From positions 1-52,756 of the forward strand of contig SJRY01000238.1 of the NCBI GenBank assembly GCA_011319805.1: 52,756 nucleotides of DNA, written 5' to 3'. Under the pieces are notes generated by a model. That model was not told the origin of the DNA, made no database searches, and saw only the letters and a program-made list of their open reading frames with translations. The position numbers and the translations under genes are program-made. Positions 23,228 through 34,232 of this stretch are shown here, piece by piece (the stretch's first letter is position 1; each line of letters begins with the position of its first letter). This DNA comes from Macrocybe gigantea. Lineage: Eukaryota > Basidiomycota > Agaricomycetes > Agaricales > Callistosporiaceae.

Positions 23228-23920
23228 ATGTCGTCCTCAACGATCCTCCGGCAGCCTCTCGCGGCTCGCACCAGCGCGTTAAGGACGGCGCGGCGCTCTG
23301 TCCATGGCGTACGCTTCACGTCGACGAACCCGAACCCTTCCGTTGAGGCCGCGCAGAAGAAGGCGCAGGAAGCACTCGCCAGCGCATCGCAGACGGCTGG
23401 CAAAGTATGGGAGGGCGCAAAAAAATTCATGGGCCCCACAGGGCAGCGACTCGGAAAAATGCTCGGATGTAAGTTGTTCGAGTTTGTCATTGTCAACTGG
23501 CTTTTTTTCTTATTTTTCCTCCCCTTCCCTCCTTCACCGGGCTATCGTCGTTGTTTTTTTTTTTTTTGGGCCGTATTTAGCCTACAGAGAACCACTCCTT
23601 TATGACCTGGCTGTGGCGCGTGAAGTTGTGAAGAAAGTGTACGTCACAGAGGGCCTGCAGCCGCCAAACCTTGCAACAGTACGCACGGCGTACGAGACGC
23701 TCTGGGCGCGCGCCAAGGACCCGGCGTACTGGCGCAGCGCGGTGCAGAGCGGTGAGATTGCGAGGATAGGCATCTATGGCCTTGAGGCGTATGGTATTTA
23801 CAAGGTGAGAAGTCGTAATACAATCTGTGACCTCTCTTTGGAACTCCGTTTCTCATTCGTTACGCGTAGATTGGAGAAATCATCGGCCGACGTAGTCTCA
23901 TTGGCTACAACATCCATTAA
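23228..23920 (+). CDS. ATP20: Mitochondrial F1Fo ATP synthase subunit g
   Basis: Subunit g sits in the inner-membrane Fo sector and supports dimerisation of the enzyme and cristae shape. Exon 1 (23228-23468) encodes an Arg/Ser/Ala-rich mitochondrial presequence (MSSSTILRQPLAARTSALR, then RRSVHGVRFTST) and the start of the domain (GKVWEGAKKFMGP). Exon 2 (23581-23804) gives SYREPLLYDLAVAREVVKKV, PPNLATVRTAYETLW and the membrane segment region IARIGIYGLEAYGIYK, which carries a GxxxG-like dimer motif. Exon 3 (23870-23920) ends IGEIIGRRSLIGYNIH. Total 171 codons; the exons sum to a multiple of three without correction. Introns are 112 and 65 bp. GATA-type sites lie upstream. Confidence 0.93.
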
Positions 23921-25484
23921 TAGATTTGCTGCCGTCCCCCCTTTTTTCTGCCGTCTGGATGTAGCATGTGCTGTTGGGCTATTTAATAACAGACATTTTA
24001 GACGACACCCTCCGGCGCTGTGAAATGATGGTTTTGAACTCGGGGTTCTGGTTGTCTCAATACCGAGCATAGTCATGCTCATTGCAGTTGTGCAGGGCAG
24101 CGGCGGTCGACCGTTTAATGACGGAACCTTTGTATCAAGGTCATTTTTCAAAACACCCTCGTCCGAGCGGTACGTAATTGCCTTGTCTGTGTGCTGTAAG
24201 CATGAATCTCGGGAACAATAGTTCGGCCTTTTACATCATCTTTGTTCCCGACTTCAACGCACGCTTAGCTGTACCTCGATGCATATTAACATAACAATGT
24301 AGGTCTCGTATCATTCGCAGTGCCGTAATGAAGCAATCTTGTTGCTGGACGTACCGTGAGCGACTTGGAGAAAACGGTACGCCCGGGTTCAGTGGCCCAC
24401 TGAAAATGTGTATTTTATGGCGCGGACGAGTGGCGACAACATTTCTAACGAGGACGGGTGAGCGCCTACCATCTGGCTGTCGCCACCAGGACGCGGCCTT
24501 GTCTATATAGGTGAGGCGTGGTACCGTTGCAGCCACATTTTTCCATTGGACCGCCACGCTAATCACGTTCGACGAGTCACGCTGCCGCCTTCGTCGTGGC
24601 AGTTCATGATTGAACAAGCTCGAGTGTTCGCGTTGCCATTGCATCTTCTCGTCGAACCACTCCTCGCTCGGCAACTCGGCGAACCCAATCCAACAACCAA
24701 ATCTTCTTTTCACAGACTTTAGGTGTTCGGGTTCTTTCGAGTTCTCTGGACGTCTTGGCGTCAGATGCCACTGCGCGTGGGGGTGGAGAGACGAGATTCT
24801 CATTGCAGATGGGTTGCGTAGATCTTGGAGCGGGGTCGTTTGACGAACCATTCGGGATAGCTGCCCTGAGGGTGAGATCGTGCTGCTTCATTGATTATGG
24901 TGTTTTACAAGTCCCGAACCGTCGCATTGCCCCTGTGACCTCGAGCGAGGTCGGGCCTGGGATCGGGCTATCCTCGTCCGCGTGCGTGCGTGCGTGCGCG
25001 TGTTGGTGCACGCGCATGTGTGGTCCCGGCTCCCAGGTGGTCGTGAATCGTGATTCGCAAAGGCGGTTTTAGTTGTCGAATTTCCTGGGCGGCGCCTGTC
25101 GCACGAGTCGTTCGATAGCTTGGCAACGACGTCACAGTTCCGGGTATAGGCATTCCCAACTCGATGGCGCGGCTCGCGAACGCCAGGTGCTGTGCCGCAC
25201 ATTGTAAAGTGTCAAGTCTGCGATGACGAGGAAGGCCAAAGAACTCGAGCGCATCGTGCGTGCTTGAATAGTTGCGTGCTTGAAGTTCCGAGTTGTGCGC
25301 GTGGTCTGCCGAGATACGAATGATTGATTGTTTGCTTTCCCTTTCCCCGGTCTCGGACTTTGCTTGAGTATTGATCCCGAGGGTCTTCCCGCTGTTCTCC
25401 CCTTTTTGGGAGATCCAAGAACGTCTCGATGCGTGTATGTGGAGACGTTCCACATTGAGTTATTGTGATGATGATAATAAAACA
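23921..25484. other. Intergenic region before tRNA-Glu, no supported gene
   Basis: Plus-strand frames near 24607-24717 (MIEQARVFALPLHLLVEP) and 24722-24870 (VRVLSSSLDVLASDATARGG) read smoothly, but they are in different frames, have no known domain and no convincing splice join. An alternating GTGCGTGC stretch lies near 24980-25010. Nothing firm can be called. Confidence 0.3.
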
Positions 25485-25566
25485 TCGGATATGGTGTAAC
25501 GGCTAACATTGCCGCCTCTCATAACTAGGTGCGCGGCAGCTCGGGGTTCGATTCCCCGTATCCGAA
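25485..25566 (+). tRNA. tRNA-Glu (CTC) with a 10-nt intron
   Basis: Acceptor stem TCGGATA pairs with TATCCGA; the D arm contains GTGTAACGGCTAACA; the anticodon stem is GCCGC/GCGGC with loop CTCTCA; the T arm is GGGG-TTCGATT-CCCC; the discriminator base is A. The anticodon CTC is at 25518-25520. The intron 25522-25531 follows position 37, the canonical site. The mature length is 72 nt, as in other fungal tRNA-Glu. Internal A and B boxes are present (GTGTAACGGC and GGTTCGATTCC). Confidence 0.93.
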
Positions 25567-25567
25567 C

Positions 25568-25575
25568 TTTTTTTT
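25568..25575 (+). terminator. Pol III terminator of tRNA-Glu
   Basis: A run of eight T residues starts two bases after the tRNA 3' end, the usual RNA polymerase III stop signal. Confidence 0.85.
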
Positions 25576-27702
25576 GTATATATCCTATGGCGCCTGATGT
25601 CTAACACTTCGAATCTCGGCGCCTCGTAGCACGACCTCGACTTGATCATTCATCGCTCCCTAACAAGACAAATCTCCAAGCGAGAGAAAAAAAAGAAATC
25701 AAAAAGGGTCAGTTTCACCTTTTTTCTTGACAAGTGATATGACACTTGGACGCGGAATTGGACAAGTGCCCGGCGGCAAAGGTGGTTGACAGCGATTCGG
25801 TTCAGAAGGGTCTGTTCTGGGCTGAAACCCGCAGCACGCCGCCCCCCACCATCAGGAATCAAAGAATTCGAAGTGTCACGTTCCGGATGATGTGTGCGTT
25901 TGCAGGCGCGGATTCAATAGCGGTGGGACTACACAGCGGACGGAGCTCCTTTAGATCTGTTTTGACCGTTCATTCAAAACGCAGGGAAGCCTTTCGGGGC
26001 ACTGATGTGCGACATGTGCACCGATCCTTCCTCACCTCCCTGATGAATAGAATTTGAATCACAATAAGGACGTCTTGCATGGAGGCGAGAAACCAGGCAA
26101 AAGTGAAAGGGCTTCTTCAATAAAGAAGCTTCCGGAAGGAGTCTGGAGAGGAAAGGGCACGAAACGAGTTTAGTGCGATTGTCAAGGATACAGACAAGTG
26201 CTTGATGTCGCTCATTGGCTGGTCTCTCCCTTTGGTCTATGCTCTTCCTTCGCTAAAAATGCATGTCATATACACATCGAAGTGCTTCTTTTTGTGTGAT
26301 CCATTGTATTCATTGTTCATTATCTAGGCGAGACAGCGACAGATAGGGAGCGCTAGATTGCCGGAGAGGGCTGACGAGAAGCTGTCGAACTGCAGGGACG
26401 GCAGCGTGATCGGCCACGTAGTTCTGGCTGGACAGTCTGGGGCATACCTGCGGCGCGTTGGGTTAGACAATAAAGGCGCAGAGTGCTGGGAATGGGGTCG
26501 CCGTTGTCGGACCGCGTTCGTGTGTTGGACGATCCCAAGTATTGGTCGCTGCTGCTAAGCCACAAACACAAGATATGTTCTCATCCTTTTTGTGGTGCGA
26601 TCGCCGTGCAAGAGAAGTGAGCATCGGGGCTGTGTGGGTGTCGTCTGACCTCGGACGTAATAAACGGCGCGTCGGGTCCGGATGTGCGTCGTCTGGGCGT
26701 TGGCGAAGACACCGTGGACGGCGGCTGAGCGTCCGCGCCCGGATTAAATAGGGCAAGGCAGGGAGTAGGCACGAATCGTAGAGAAGAATATGGGTTTCAC
26801 GGCGAAGTTGGCTTTGACCGATGACGAGAGGCGAGGTGGGATCTATTTATATAAACCAGGGGATTGCCCGTGAATCCCGGACGGCGGTCGGGAGGAGGGA
26901 GACTGGATTTGGGACGGAGGCTCCCATCTTCCTCTAGAGAGTGCTTTGTAGTTTCCAAAAGGAATGGAAGAAACGGTGATGATAAAGATCATGTGTCGGC
27001 TCTCACGACGCTGGTGTCTTCGATTCATTTGACCGTGCGTGCTGCTTGTCGCGTTTTTGTTTTTGTTTTTTTTTTTTTTTGCTCGGGGGAGTGCATGCAT
27101 TTCACCGACGTCGATCGATGATGAAATTGACTACGTCAGGGATGAGTCATTTAACCCATGGCTAGGGCGTGCTGGCGGTGCGCGGTGGAGCCAAGGACTC
27201 GCGACGCGTCGACGGCGATTCGTTCTTGCAGCCGAATCAGAAGGCAATGCAGCGGTCGGATGCGCACCGAGGTCCGTTGATCTCCATTTGCATTTTAATT
27301 TCTGTCATGATTATACCCTTTCTAGGAACTTGACGTCATTGCTTTTACCCGTCGGCTTGGCTACGCTGCGAGAGTTTTGCCGTCTGGATCTTTGAACGCA
27401 ATGCTCTGCGTCAACGGTGACGATGGGCAGTACGAACGAGCGTGTATGATTTCATGCGCAGTACAGAGACGTCGGCGCCGGATATGGTTAGGATGTTGTT
27501 GTCAAGGGCCGTGGGAAATGACGTAGTAGCCGGGATGCGGCCGAGGAGATCTGGGTTGCGGGATAAGGCAAGGGTGGTTTTAGCATTGGATTTGTATGTC
27601 GTTGGTTGGCCAGGTTTGCGGCTCAGCAAAAGTCGTCATCTCTCTCTGTCCCTTCCCTCCCTTCGCCGTCCCGTGCTACCCACTTTTGAGCTTCCATGAG
27701 CA
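25576..27702. other. Long upstream region of the transcription-factor gene
   Basis: About 2.1 kb without a supported gene. It holds short frames on both strands, a T-rich run near 27062-27080, and a TC-rich stretch just before the start codon at 27703 that resembles fungal pyrimidine-rich core promoters. Confidence 0.35.
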
Positions 27703-30700
27703 ATGGGCGGCGACCACAAGTGCCCCGTCTGTCAAGCAACCTTCACCCGCCCTCAGCATGTCGCTCGCCACATGCGATCCCGTGAGTCTACTATTCCCAA
27801 CTCTGTCCGCTGCTATGGAGCGACGCCCCCTCGCTCAGCTCCACTCCGATCTGCAATCTTTTCCTTTCTCCGCTTACCCCGTATTTTTTCCCCCTTCCTC
27901 ATCCTCCCAGACACAGGCGACAGACCGTACAAATGCCAGTATTGTGGCGATCAGTTCGCCAGAAGGTGCATACACCTTTTTGGCTTTTTCACGAGGCTTT
28001 CGTGTTTATTCCCTCCCTTAGTGATTTGCTCTCGCGGCACATCAACAAGTGTCATGCAAACGAGAAACCTGCCCAAAACACAGGACGACGCAAAGGCTCG
28101 GCCTCTGCGTCCCGAGCTACCACCTCCAAGCAAGCCTGTGACCAATGCGTCCAATCTAGCCTTCCCTGCGACGGCTGCAATCCTTGCTGTGCGTCCCATC
28201 CGCTTTTTTTTTTTTTTTTGCCTTTTCTTTTTTTATGTGAAACAAAGTGCTCACTCACACTGTTACGTCATCAGCGAAATGCGTGCAGCGCAAGTGTCGT
28301 TGCACTTTTGTCAAATTCCATCGACAGACCGCTCCCGTAGGACCTGGCCATCACCCACGCCCGCCACCGACGACGGTGGCGGCGACTGGTCCAACTTCCC
28401 GCTACCCTTTGTACCCAAGCGCCACAGATGACTTTCTGCTAGGTCCATCACCGTCTACCTCTGCGCCTAGCGCCGCGGCCCATCTGCCGCCGTCTCTCTC
28501 CGAGAGCGCCATGTATGCGCAGCAAAACTTTACCTTTTCCCCCGTGTACGCGCCCCATCATCCGCAGACCCCTCGTCGTCTGCCGGTCTGTCCTCGGGCA
28601 TGCAGCCGCCTGGCGAGCACCCTGCAGATTACACCGCAAAGTACCGCGCACAGGTCGATCTGCTAAGGCGGAATGGCCTAGGCGCTGGTGCACCGAATGC
28701 GAGCAGTATCGTCGGTTCGGGTTTTAATGCCATGGATCCGGCCGTGGGCATGTTTTACGGCGAGCAACGCCCCAGCACGCAGCCTTCGTCATCTTCGTCG
28801 TGGTTGAGCTGGACACAGCAGGATCTGCGGCACTACCCGCCTTCGGCAGGTGACATGCAGGGTATGTGGTTTTCTCGATTGATGTGAATTAAATTTTTAT
28901 TTTTTTCTGCTTTACAAGGAAAAGAGTCGCATCACGATTTTTCGAGCACGACGATGCACATTCCGCCACCAGGCGGTGGTGGAGGTGGCGGTAGTTATTC
29001 TTCCAGCTTTCTAATGGACCGCCGCCGTGCGTCGATGGATTTTAGCAGCGACGGCAGCGGAGGGACTTCCCAGTCCATCCCCTCCTCTGCTACATCGTCC
29101 TCTGTGCATTTGCCCATCGATACCCTGCCCTCGATGCACCATCACCATCCACCGTCGACGTCCTATGGCCCAAGCTCACAAACTTCAAGCTCGACGACGG
29201 CCCCTACAGACCCTAATGTAAGTCTCGGTAGGAGGTTGTATCAATAGCGATGTGGTGCACGTCTGTACTGATAATCCGCTGTCCCGCTTCATCTTTTTTT
29301 ATTGTATACCCCGACATTGCTTGTTGGTTTTTTTTTCTTTATGGCAACGCGCATTATGTTTTTTTCCCATGGGAATAATCTCTCGACACGATCGACTTGA
29401 TCGCCACGCACGGCATGGTCAGGCGATGCAGACCGATATCGCTCGTCCAGGGTCCAGCCTGATTGTTCAGCATCAGCAAGATCCGCAGAAGCATCATCAA
29501 TCGCATCCTCACCAACACCAGCAATCCCATGACCCGGGCCCGACTCAGGAACACCAGCCACAACACCCCCACCAGCTACCACACCACGGTCAACACCACG
29601 GCCAGCAGCATCCGGATCCGAATCAGCGCGCGGCAGGAGGGGCCATCCCTGGTGGCTCTGGGGCGGTCGGTGAAGGCGGCGGGTTCTCGTCTGCGTTTGG
29701 GCTCATGTCGCTCGACGACCCGAATGTCCTTGCGGGTCTCTCGGCGGATGGTGCACCCTTCTTCACCGAGGCGGGAATGAGCCTCAATGTGGACGATCCG
29801 GATGCGACTCCTATGCCGCCAATCGAGGGGAGGCAGCGGCAGGCGCAGCAACAGCAGCAACAGCAACAACATCCACAGCAGCAGCAGCAACAGCAGTCGC
29901 TCCATGGGCTGCCGCCGATACATCATCCGATCCAGCGCGCGAGCACGGTCCCGACTCCCTCGCGGGACGTCGAGTCGCGCGAGCTGCGGGAGTTTTGGAA
30001 GCAGTATATGCGCACGCCGCCAAGCGGCCCTGGGTCGACGCCTGCGGAGAGTAATCCAAGCGGTGGAGCGGGAGTTGGTAATGGAAACGGCAATGCTGCT
30101 GCGACGCCGGCATACCGCCGCCCCGTGTGGCGTCGCTTCCGAGCGCCAAGACGCCTACGGGGTTGGTGGATAATAGGTTGGGAATGGGGCTTGGTGGCGC
30201 GCCGCCGCCCCAGCCGCCCCAGCACCAGCAGCAACAGACAGTTACGAGCCCGGACGGAATGTCGTCGATCCGCACGACTCTACACGGGAACGTGGAGGAC
30301 CTGAGGTCGTACGAAGCCGCGGTGCTTGCGCGCAATACTCCCTTGAATCTCAGTCTCAAGCCACGCCAGAAGAAGGCGAGTCCGCTGCCTGCTTCCGCTC
30401 CTGGTCCTGGCGCGGACTCGGGCAGAGGGATGTATTCAGCAGCGAACAGGGTGCGCTATCCCGTCCCCCGTTGTTGCCAGGAATGAGCCGGTTCGTCAGC
30501 GGACAGCCGCATGTGCAGCAGCAGGTTCCGCCTACAGGGAGCGCCCCCTCCGAGTCGGGCATGAGCCGACCTGGGAGCTCGCTCAGTGCCGCGTCGGAGC
30601 TTGCGAACGTGTTTGGAAAAGCGGAGGGGAGCAGTGCAAGTCCACCGTCGGGTTCGGCTCATCTGGGCGGCGGCGGGATGTCGTCTCGCGAGTCGTCCAT

Positions 30701-31124
30701 CTCTGGTGGCGAAGAGTCCTCGTCTGTTAGGCCGTCGTTTAAGCGGCTGCCGTCGCAGACGCTCGGCCCCGCGAATGCGAAGAGGGCGCAGATTTCGAGG
30801 AATGAGGACGATGGGGATGGGGATGATGAAGCTGGGGATGATAGTAGCGACGAAGGGGCGAGGTATGGACATGAGCAAAACAGCAACGGACGAGGTGAGG
30901 GGGCGTCGAGATCTACATCATCAGGTGCAGCCGCTTTCAGTTCGTCGTCTACTGGAACGGAGTTGAAGCTCGAGCTTGGGAAGGACAGCTTTAATCGGTG
31001 GGGTGACGATGGAGGTGCGCGGAGTGTCAATTTGGCGGAGAGGAGGAGGAGGAGGAGGATGAGTGCGCCGACGACGTCGCCCACCGCGTCTACGTTCGCT
31101 TCTGCTGGTCATGGGGCTAATTAG
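27703..31124 (+). CDS. Zinc-finger transcription factor: C2H2 fingers plus Cys-rich Zn2Cys6-like segment
   Basis: Probable nuclear DNA-binding regulator. Exon 1 (27703-27781) encodes finger 1, CPVCQATFTRPQHVARHM. Exon 2 (27911-27965) and exon 3 (28022-28188) encode finger 2, YKCQYCGDQFARR then SDLLSRHINKCH, followed by KQACDQCVQSSLPCDGCNPC. Exon 4 (28275-28861) continues SKCVQRKCRCTFVKF, so the Cys pattern resembles a Zn2Cys6 cluster. Exon 5 is 28919-29217 and exon 6 is 29423-31124. The rest is low complexity: Gly, His/Gln (near 29460-29630), polyGln (29840-29900), and an acidic stretch DDGDGDDEAGDD. The one-base losses inferred near 28568 (C4), 30121-30124 (C4) and 30465-30469 (C5) bring the exons to 2892 bases, 963 codons plus stop. 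The paired C2H2 plus Zn2Cys6 layout is known in some fungal regulators. Targets are unknown. Confidence 0.82.
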
Positions 31125-31892
31125 TGCATCTTTCTCTCTCTTTTACTCATTTCATTTCATGTCTTTGTTCTGTTGCTTCTCCCGCTCTTAAACTCCGAAT
31201 CCTGAATTGAACCTGCTCCTTTAGTGCTTTTTTCATTTGTTGTCTTTTGAACATGTCTGATCTGTATCCGTATTCGCGTACTTATTATTCTTGGGACGTT
31301 CGAACCCTTCTCTTCTGAGCTCTGCGATCAGGCTTCGATTGATATTCCCTGATGGTTTAGATTCCTCTGTCTAGCGTTTTGATCTGTATCAGGCATAGAG
31401 TTCGGCCCTTTGCCATTGCCTTTTTGTTTGTATGTTTGAACTTTGAACCCTTTTTTTTTTTTTCATTGACCTGCTCCGCCGGTGGTTTTGCGCGAATCTC
31501 GCGATTTCTGATTTGATATTGTCGTTTCTTTCTTTCTTTTTTTGTGGGGGGGGGAAAGAAAAAGAGGTGCGATCATCAAAAGTATATATGACATATGGAT
31601 GTGTATTCGGGTTACGAAATTGATACTGTTGATGAAAAGTACCGTATGTATCTCTCGGAAAAGATTCTGGACTCCCTCGTGTTCCTTGCTTTGCGTCCGT
31701 TTGACCTGTCGCGAATCGAAAATCGAGTCGGGTCGGACGTCTAGCATCGAAGCCTTGTCTGATGACCTGATCCCCACATCGCGTTGTCTGGGCAACGGGT
31801 CTGTCCAGTGTGGAGCGTTTTCTTTTTTGATTTGATTTGATAGGAGAGGGGAGGGCTTTGGCTAGTGCCGGGAGATGTCTCGAGAAAGAACC
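31125..31892. other. 3' flank of the transcription-factor gene
   Basis: T-rich with a few homopolymers (T13 near 31450, G9 near 31547). No gene is supported. Confidence 0.4.
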
Positions 31893-31914
31893 AAAAAAAA
31901 AAAAAAAAAAAAAA
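31893..31914 (-). terminator. Pol III terminator of tRNA-Asp
   Basis: Twenty-two consecutive A residues on the plus strand, i.e. T22 on the minus strand, begin ten bases after the tRNA-Asp 3' end. Much longer than the four or five T residues needed. Confidence 0.8.
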
Positions 31915-31924
31915 GAGATTGAAT

Positions 31925-32022
31925 CTCCCTGTCTGGGAGTTGAACCCAGCTCTCGCGCGACCGACACAAGCATGTTTTGCTGCAGTGACAGGCGCGTGTA
32001 CTAACCGATATACGAACAGGGA
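31925..32022 (-). tRNA. tRNA-Asp (GTC) with a 26-nt intron
   Basis: On the minus strand the acceptor TCCCTGT pairs perfectly with ACAGGGA, followed by discriminator G. T8 is present. The D stem is GTA/TAC with GGTTAG in the loop. The anticodon stem is CGCGC/GCGCG with loop CTGTCA...C. The T arm is CTGGG-TTCAACT-CCCAG. The anticodon GTC is the complement of 31987-31989. The intron is 31960-31985, directly 3' of position 37. Mature length is 72 nt. The gene lies 21 bp beyond the stop codon of the F-box gene on the same strand. Confidence 0.93.
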
Positions 32023-32043
32023 TGTTGAAGGAGGGCGAAAATA

Positions 32044-33336
32044 TCAGAAGATGTTGACGTGACAGGTGAGCGCGGAGAAATGCGCGAGCAGGGCGCGGCG
32101 GAACACGTCTGCGTACATCTCTGGGTGCAGGCCGTCGTCGTCGTCGTCGTAGCAGCGCTCCATGTGGGAGTCCATGTGCGTGCATTCGAGCGTGATGGAG
32201 CGGAGGCGGGGGAGGCGAGCGAGGAGCGCTGCGAGGGAGGGAAAGTTTGCGGGGTGGTGTGGCGAGTCGGAGAGCGGGGTACAATCGCGCGGGGGAGGCG
32301 GGGTGTGGTGTCGTCGGTCGTCGCTGTAGCGTAGCACCAGTCGCGGAACGCGAACCAGCTCACGGCGGAGCAGATCTGGAACGTGAAGCGCACATGGGCG
32401 AGCGTGGCGTGTGCCTCGGGCGGGAGGCTAGAGAGCGCGGTTCGGATCCAGCCGAGGGGTCCGCGCGGGGCTCGTGCAGGAGGTGCGGCAGGAGTCGCGT
32501 GACGATGTGCAGCGAGGCGAGGGACGTGAGTGTCGAGAGGGATGGCGTGCGTGGTGGGGCTGCGAAAAGGAGGGAGGTGAGAGGAGTGTGAGATGCGAAA
32601 TGTGGTTACGTACGCGTTTGGGGATCTAGCAGGCACGCGCGTGCGCGTGTGTAGCGGATGCACAGGTGCTCGAGGGTGCGCGCGCATTGCGTGAGGACGG
32701 CATCGAGCTCGGTCGCGCATGCAAAGTGCACGTCGAGAGCCGTGAGCGCGGAGAGATCCAGCGGCGACGCGAGCGAGTTTGGCGGGACGAGGGGCTGGAG
32801 GCTCGGTGCGGAGCGCGTGCGGTCGAGAAAGGGTTTGGTCGAGAGGACTGTGAGGGACGTGAGCTGCGGCGCGGGCGTGGCGGGGTGGTGTGCGAGTCTG
32901 CGGGATGAAGGCGAGGAAGCCGGGTCCTGCGTCCATGCGAGCGGGTTGTGCACTGTCAGGCGACGCAGGCGGGGAAGGAGCGCGAGGAGAGAGAGGAGCG
33001 CGGGGCCGGGCGTGAGCGCGTCGCGGGCGTCGCTGGCGAGCACGAGCTCGTGTACAAAGGCGGCGATTCCGGGGTTGGAAGAGACGAGCGCGACGAAGCG
33101 GGAAAAGGCCGGCGAGAGCGCGGGGGCGGGCGTGCGTGCGGTGAGCGGGGAATGAGGGCGTGCGTGAGTGGAGGGCGTGAGGTGGGCACAGGCGAGGACG
33201 ACCTTTGAGAAGAGGCGGACTGAGCGGGGGGTGTCGTGCGCGGCGAGACGAGCGCGAGGGCTTTGAGCGACTGTGCGTCGGACGAGAGGTGTGCGGATAT
33301 GGCGTCCAGGAGCTCTGGCGGAAGTTGGGCGAACAT
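32044..33336 (-). CDS. F-box-like protein
   Basis: Starts MFAQLPPELLDAISAHL, then QSLKALALVS, a typical F-box opening for SCF ubiquitin-ligase adaptors. It continues SVRLFSKVVLAC, FVHELVLASDA, LLSLLALLPRLRRLTVHNP, LTALDVHF, LAHVRFTFQICSAVSWFAF and LPRLRSITLECTHMDSHMER, a leucine-rich, LRR-like body common in agaricomycete F-box proteins. The stop is at 32044-32046. The frame shifts near 33250 (in a C6 run after ALVSPRT) and at least once more around 32330-32620, where an intron is also possible (a GT site lies near 32612). I therefore give only the outer limits. Very GC-rich coding sequence. What it ubiquitinates is unknown. Confidence 0.65.
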
Positions 33337-34232
33337 GGTGGGGAGCGGGGCAAGCGCGGGCCCATGTCTGCTCTGCCCTTATAAGATGCACTGGAGGGGT
33401 GTTTTTAAGGTTGGATGAAGTGCTGGAACGGGATAAGCTCAAGGGGAGGAAGGCACGACGCGCGATTGAAAGCGTCACATGGACAGGGGCCGAGCTGCGT
33501 TGTATAGCAGCGAGTACGGTGAAGCATCGAAATCCAGGTGTCAGTGCAGAGTGCCTGGCGTTGAATGCTGCTCCACATGAAGCGCTGGAATAGGAGACGA
33601 TTGAAATTGATGTCCGGTGATCAGCCAGGCGTGGCGTGGGTCAGGGTTCTTCGGGTGCAGATAAAAACCCCAATTGCAGAACGAGATGCTTTCCTTTCAC
33701 AGCGAGTCATGGTGGTCGGTCATGTTTCCAGCGCGATGCACAGCCAATACCACGTGACTAGAATGGTGTGCGTTGAGTGCATTGGGCGTGGGAAAACAAG
33801 CGACTCTCTGTGCTGCCCTTTTTTTTCTTTTTTTTTAATCGCTCAAAGGTCAGTTGGACGTTTACTCAATCTCACTCAAATCACCACGTTCGTCTATAAC
33901 ACCGGCAAGTCGTTTCTTTCATAATTCACTCGAATTGATCTCATTTCTTTTTCTCTCCTTGGTACCCCAGACCCGTGCTTGTCTCGTGCGACTGCGAACA
34001 AGTCTCGTTTCACGACGCCCGAGCCGTGTTGGTGAGTTTTCTTTTCTTTTTTAATTGTGCAGAGTGCGCCACAAGTCGTGAACAACGGGTTTTATTTCGC
34101 AGCTTGGACGACTTGACCTGCCCTCCCCTAACATACACCGGATCACCGCTAGCCTGCGTTCCCACTCTTCCCCCCCCCCCGGCCCCGCGAACGTTCCGTA
34201 GCACAGCGCACGCCCGCATTTCGGCAAACTGA
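33337..34232. other. Divergent upstream region of the F-box and PIDR-X genes
   Basis: Intergenic. T-rich runs occur near 33820-33838 and a CT-rich section near 33930-34060, possibly a 5' UTR with an intron (GTGAGT at 34031, several AG acceptors downstream). No further gene is seen. Confidence 0.4.

Noticed and set aside
24607..24870. Protein-like plus-strand frames before tRNA-Glu
   Set aside because: Two smooth stretches in different frames, but no domain, no start and no good splice junction connecting them.
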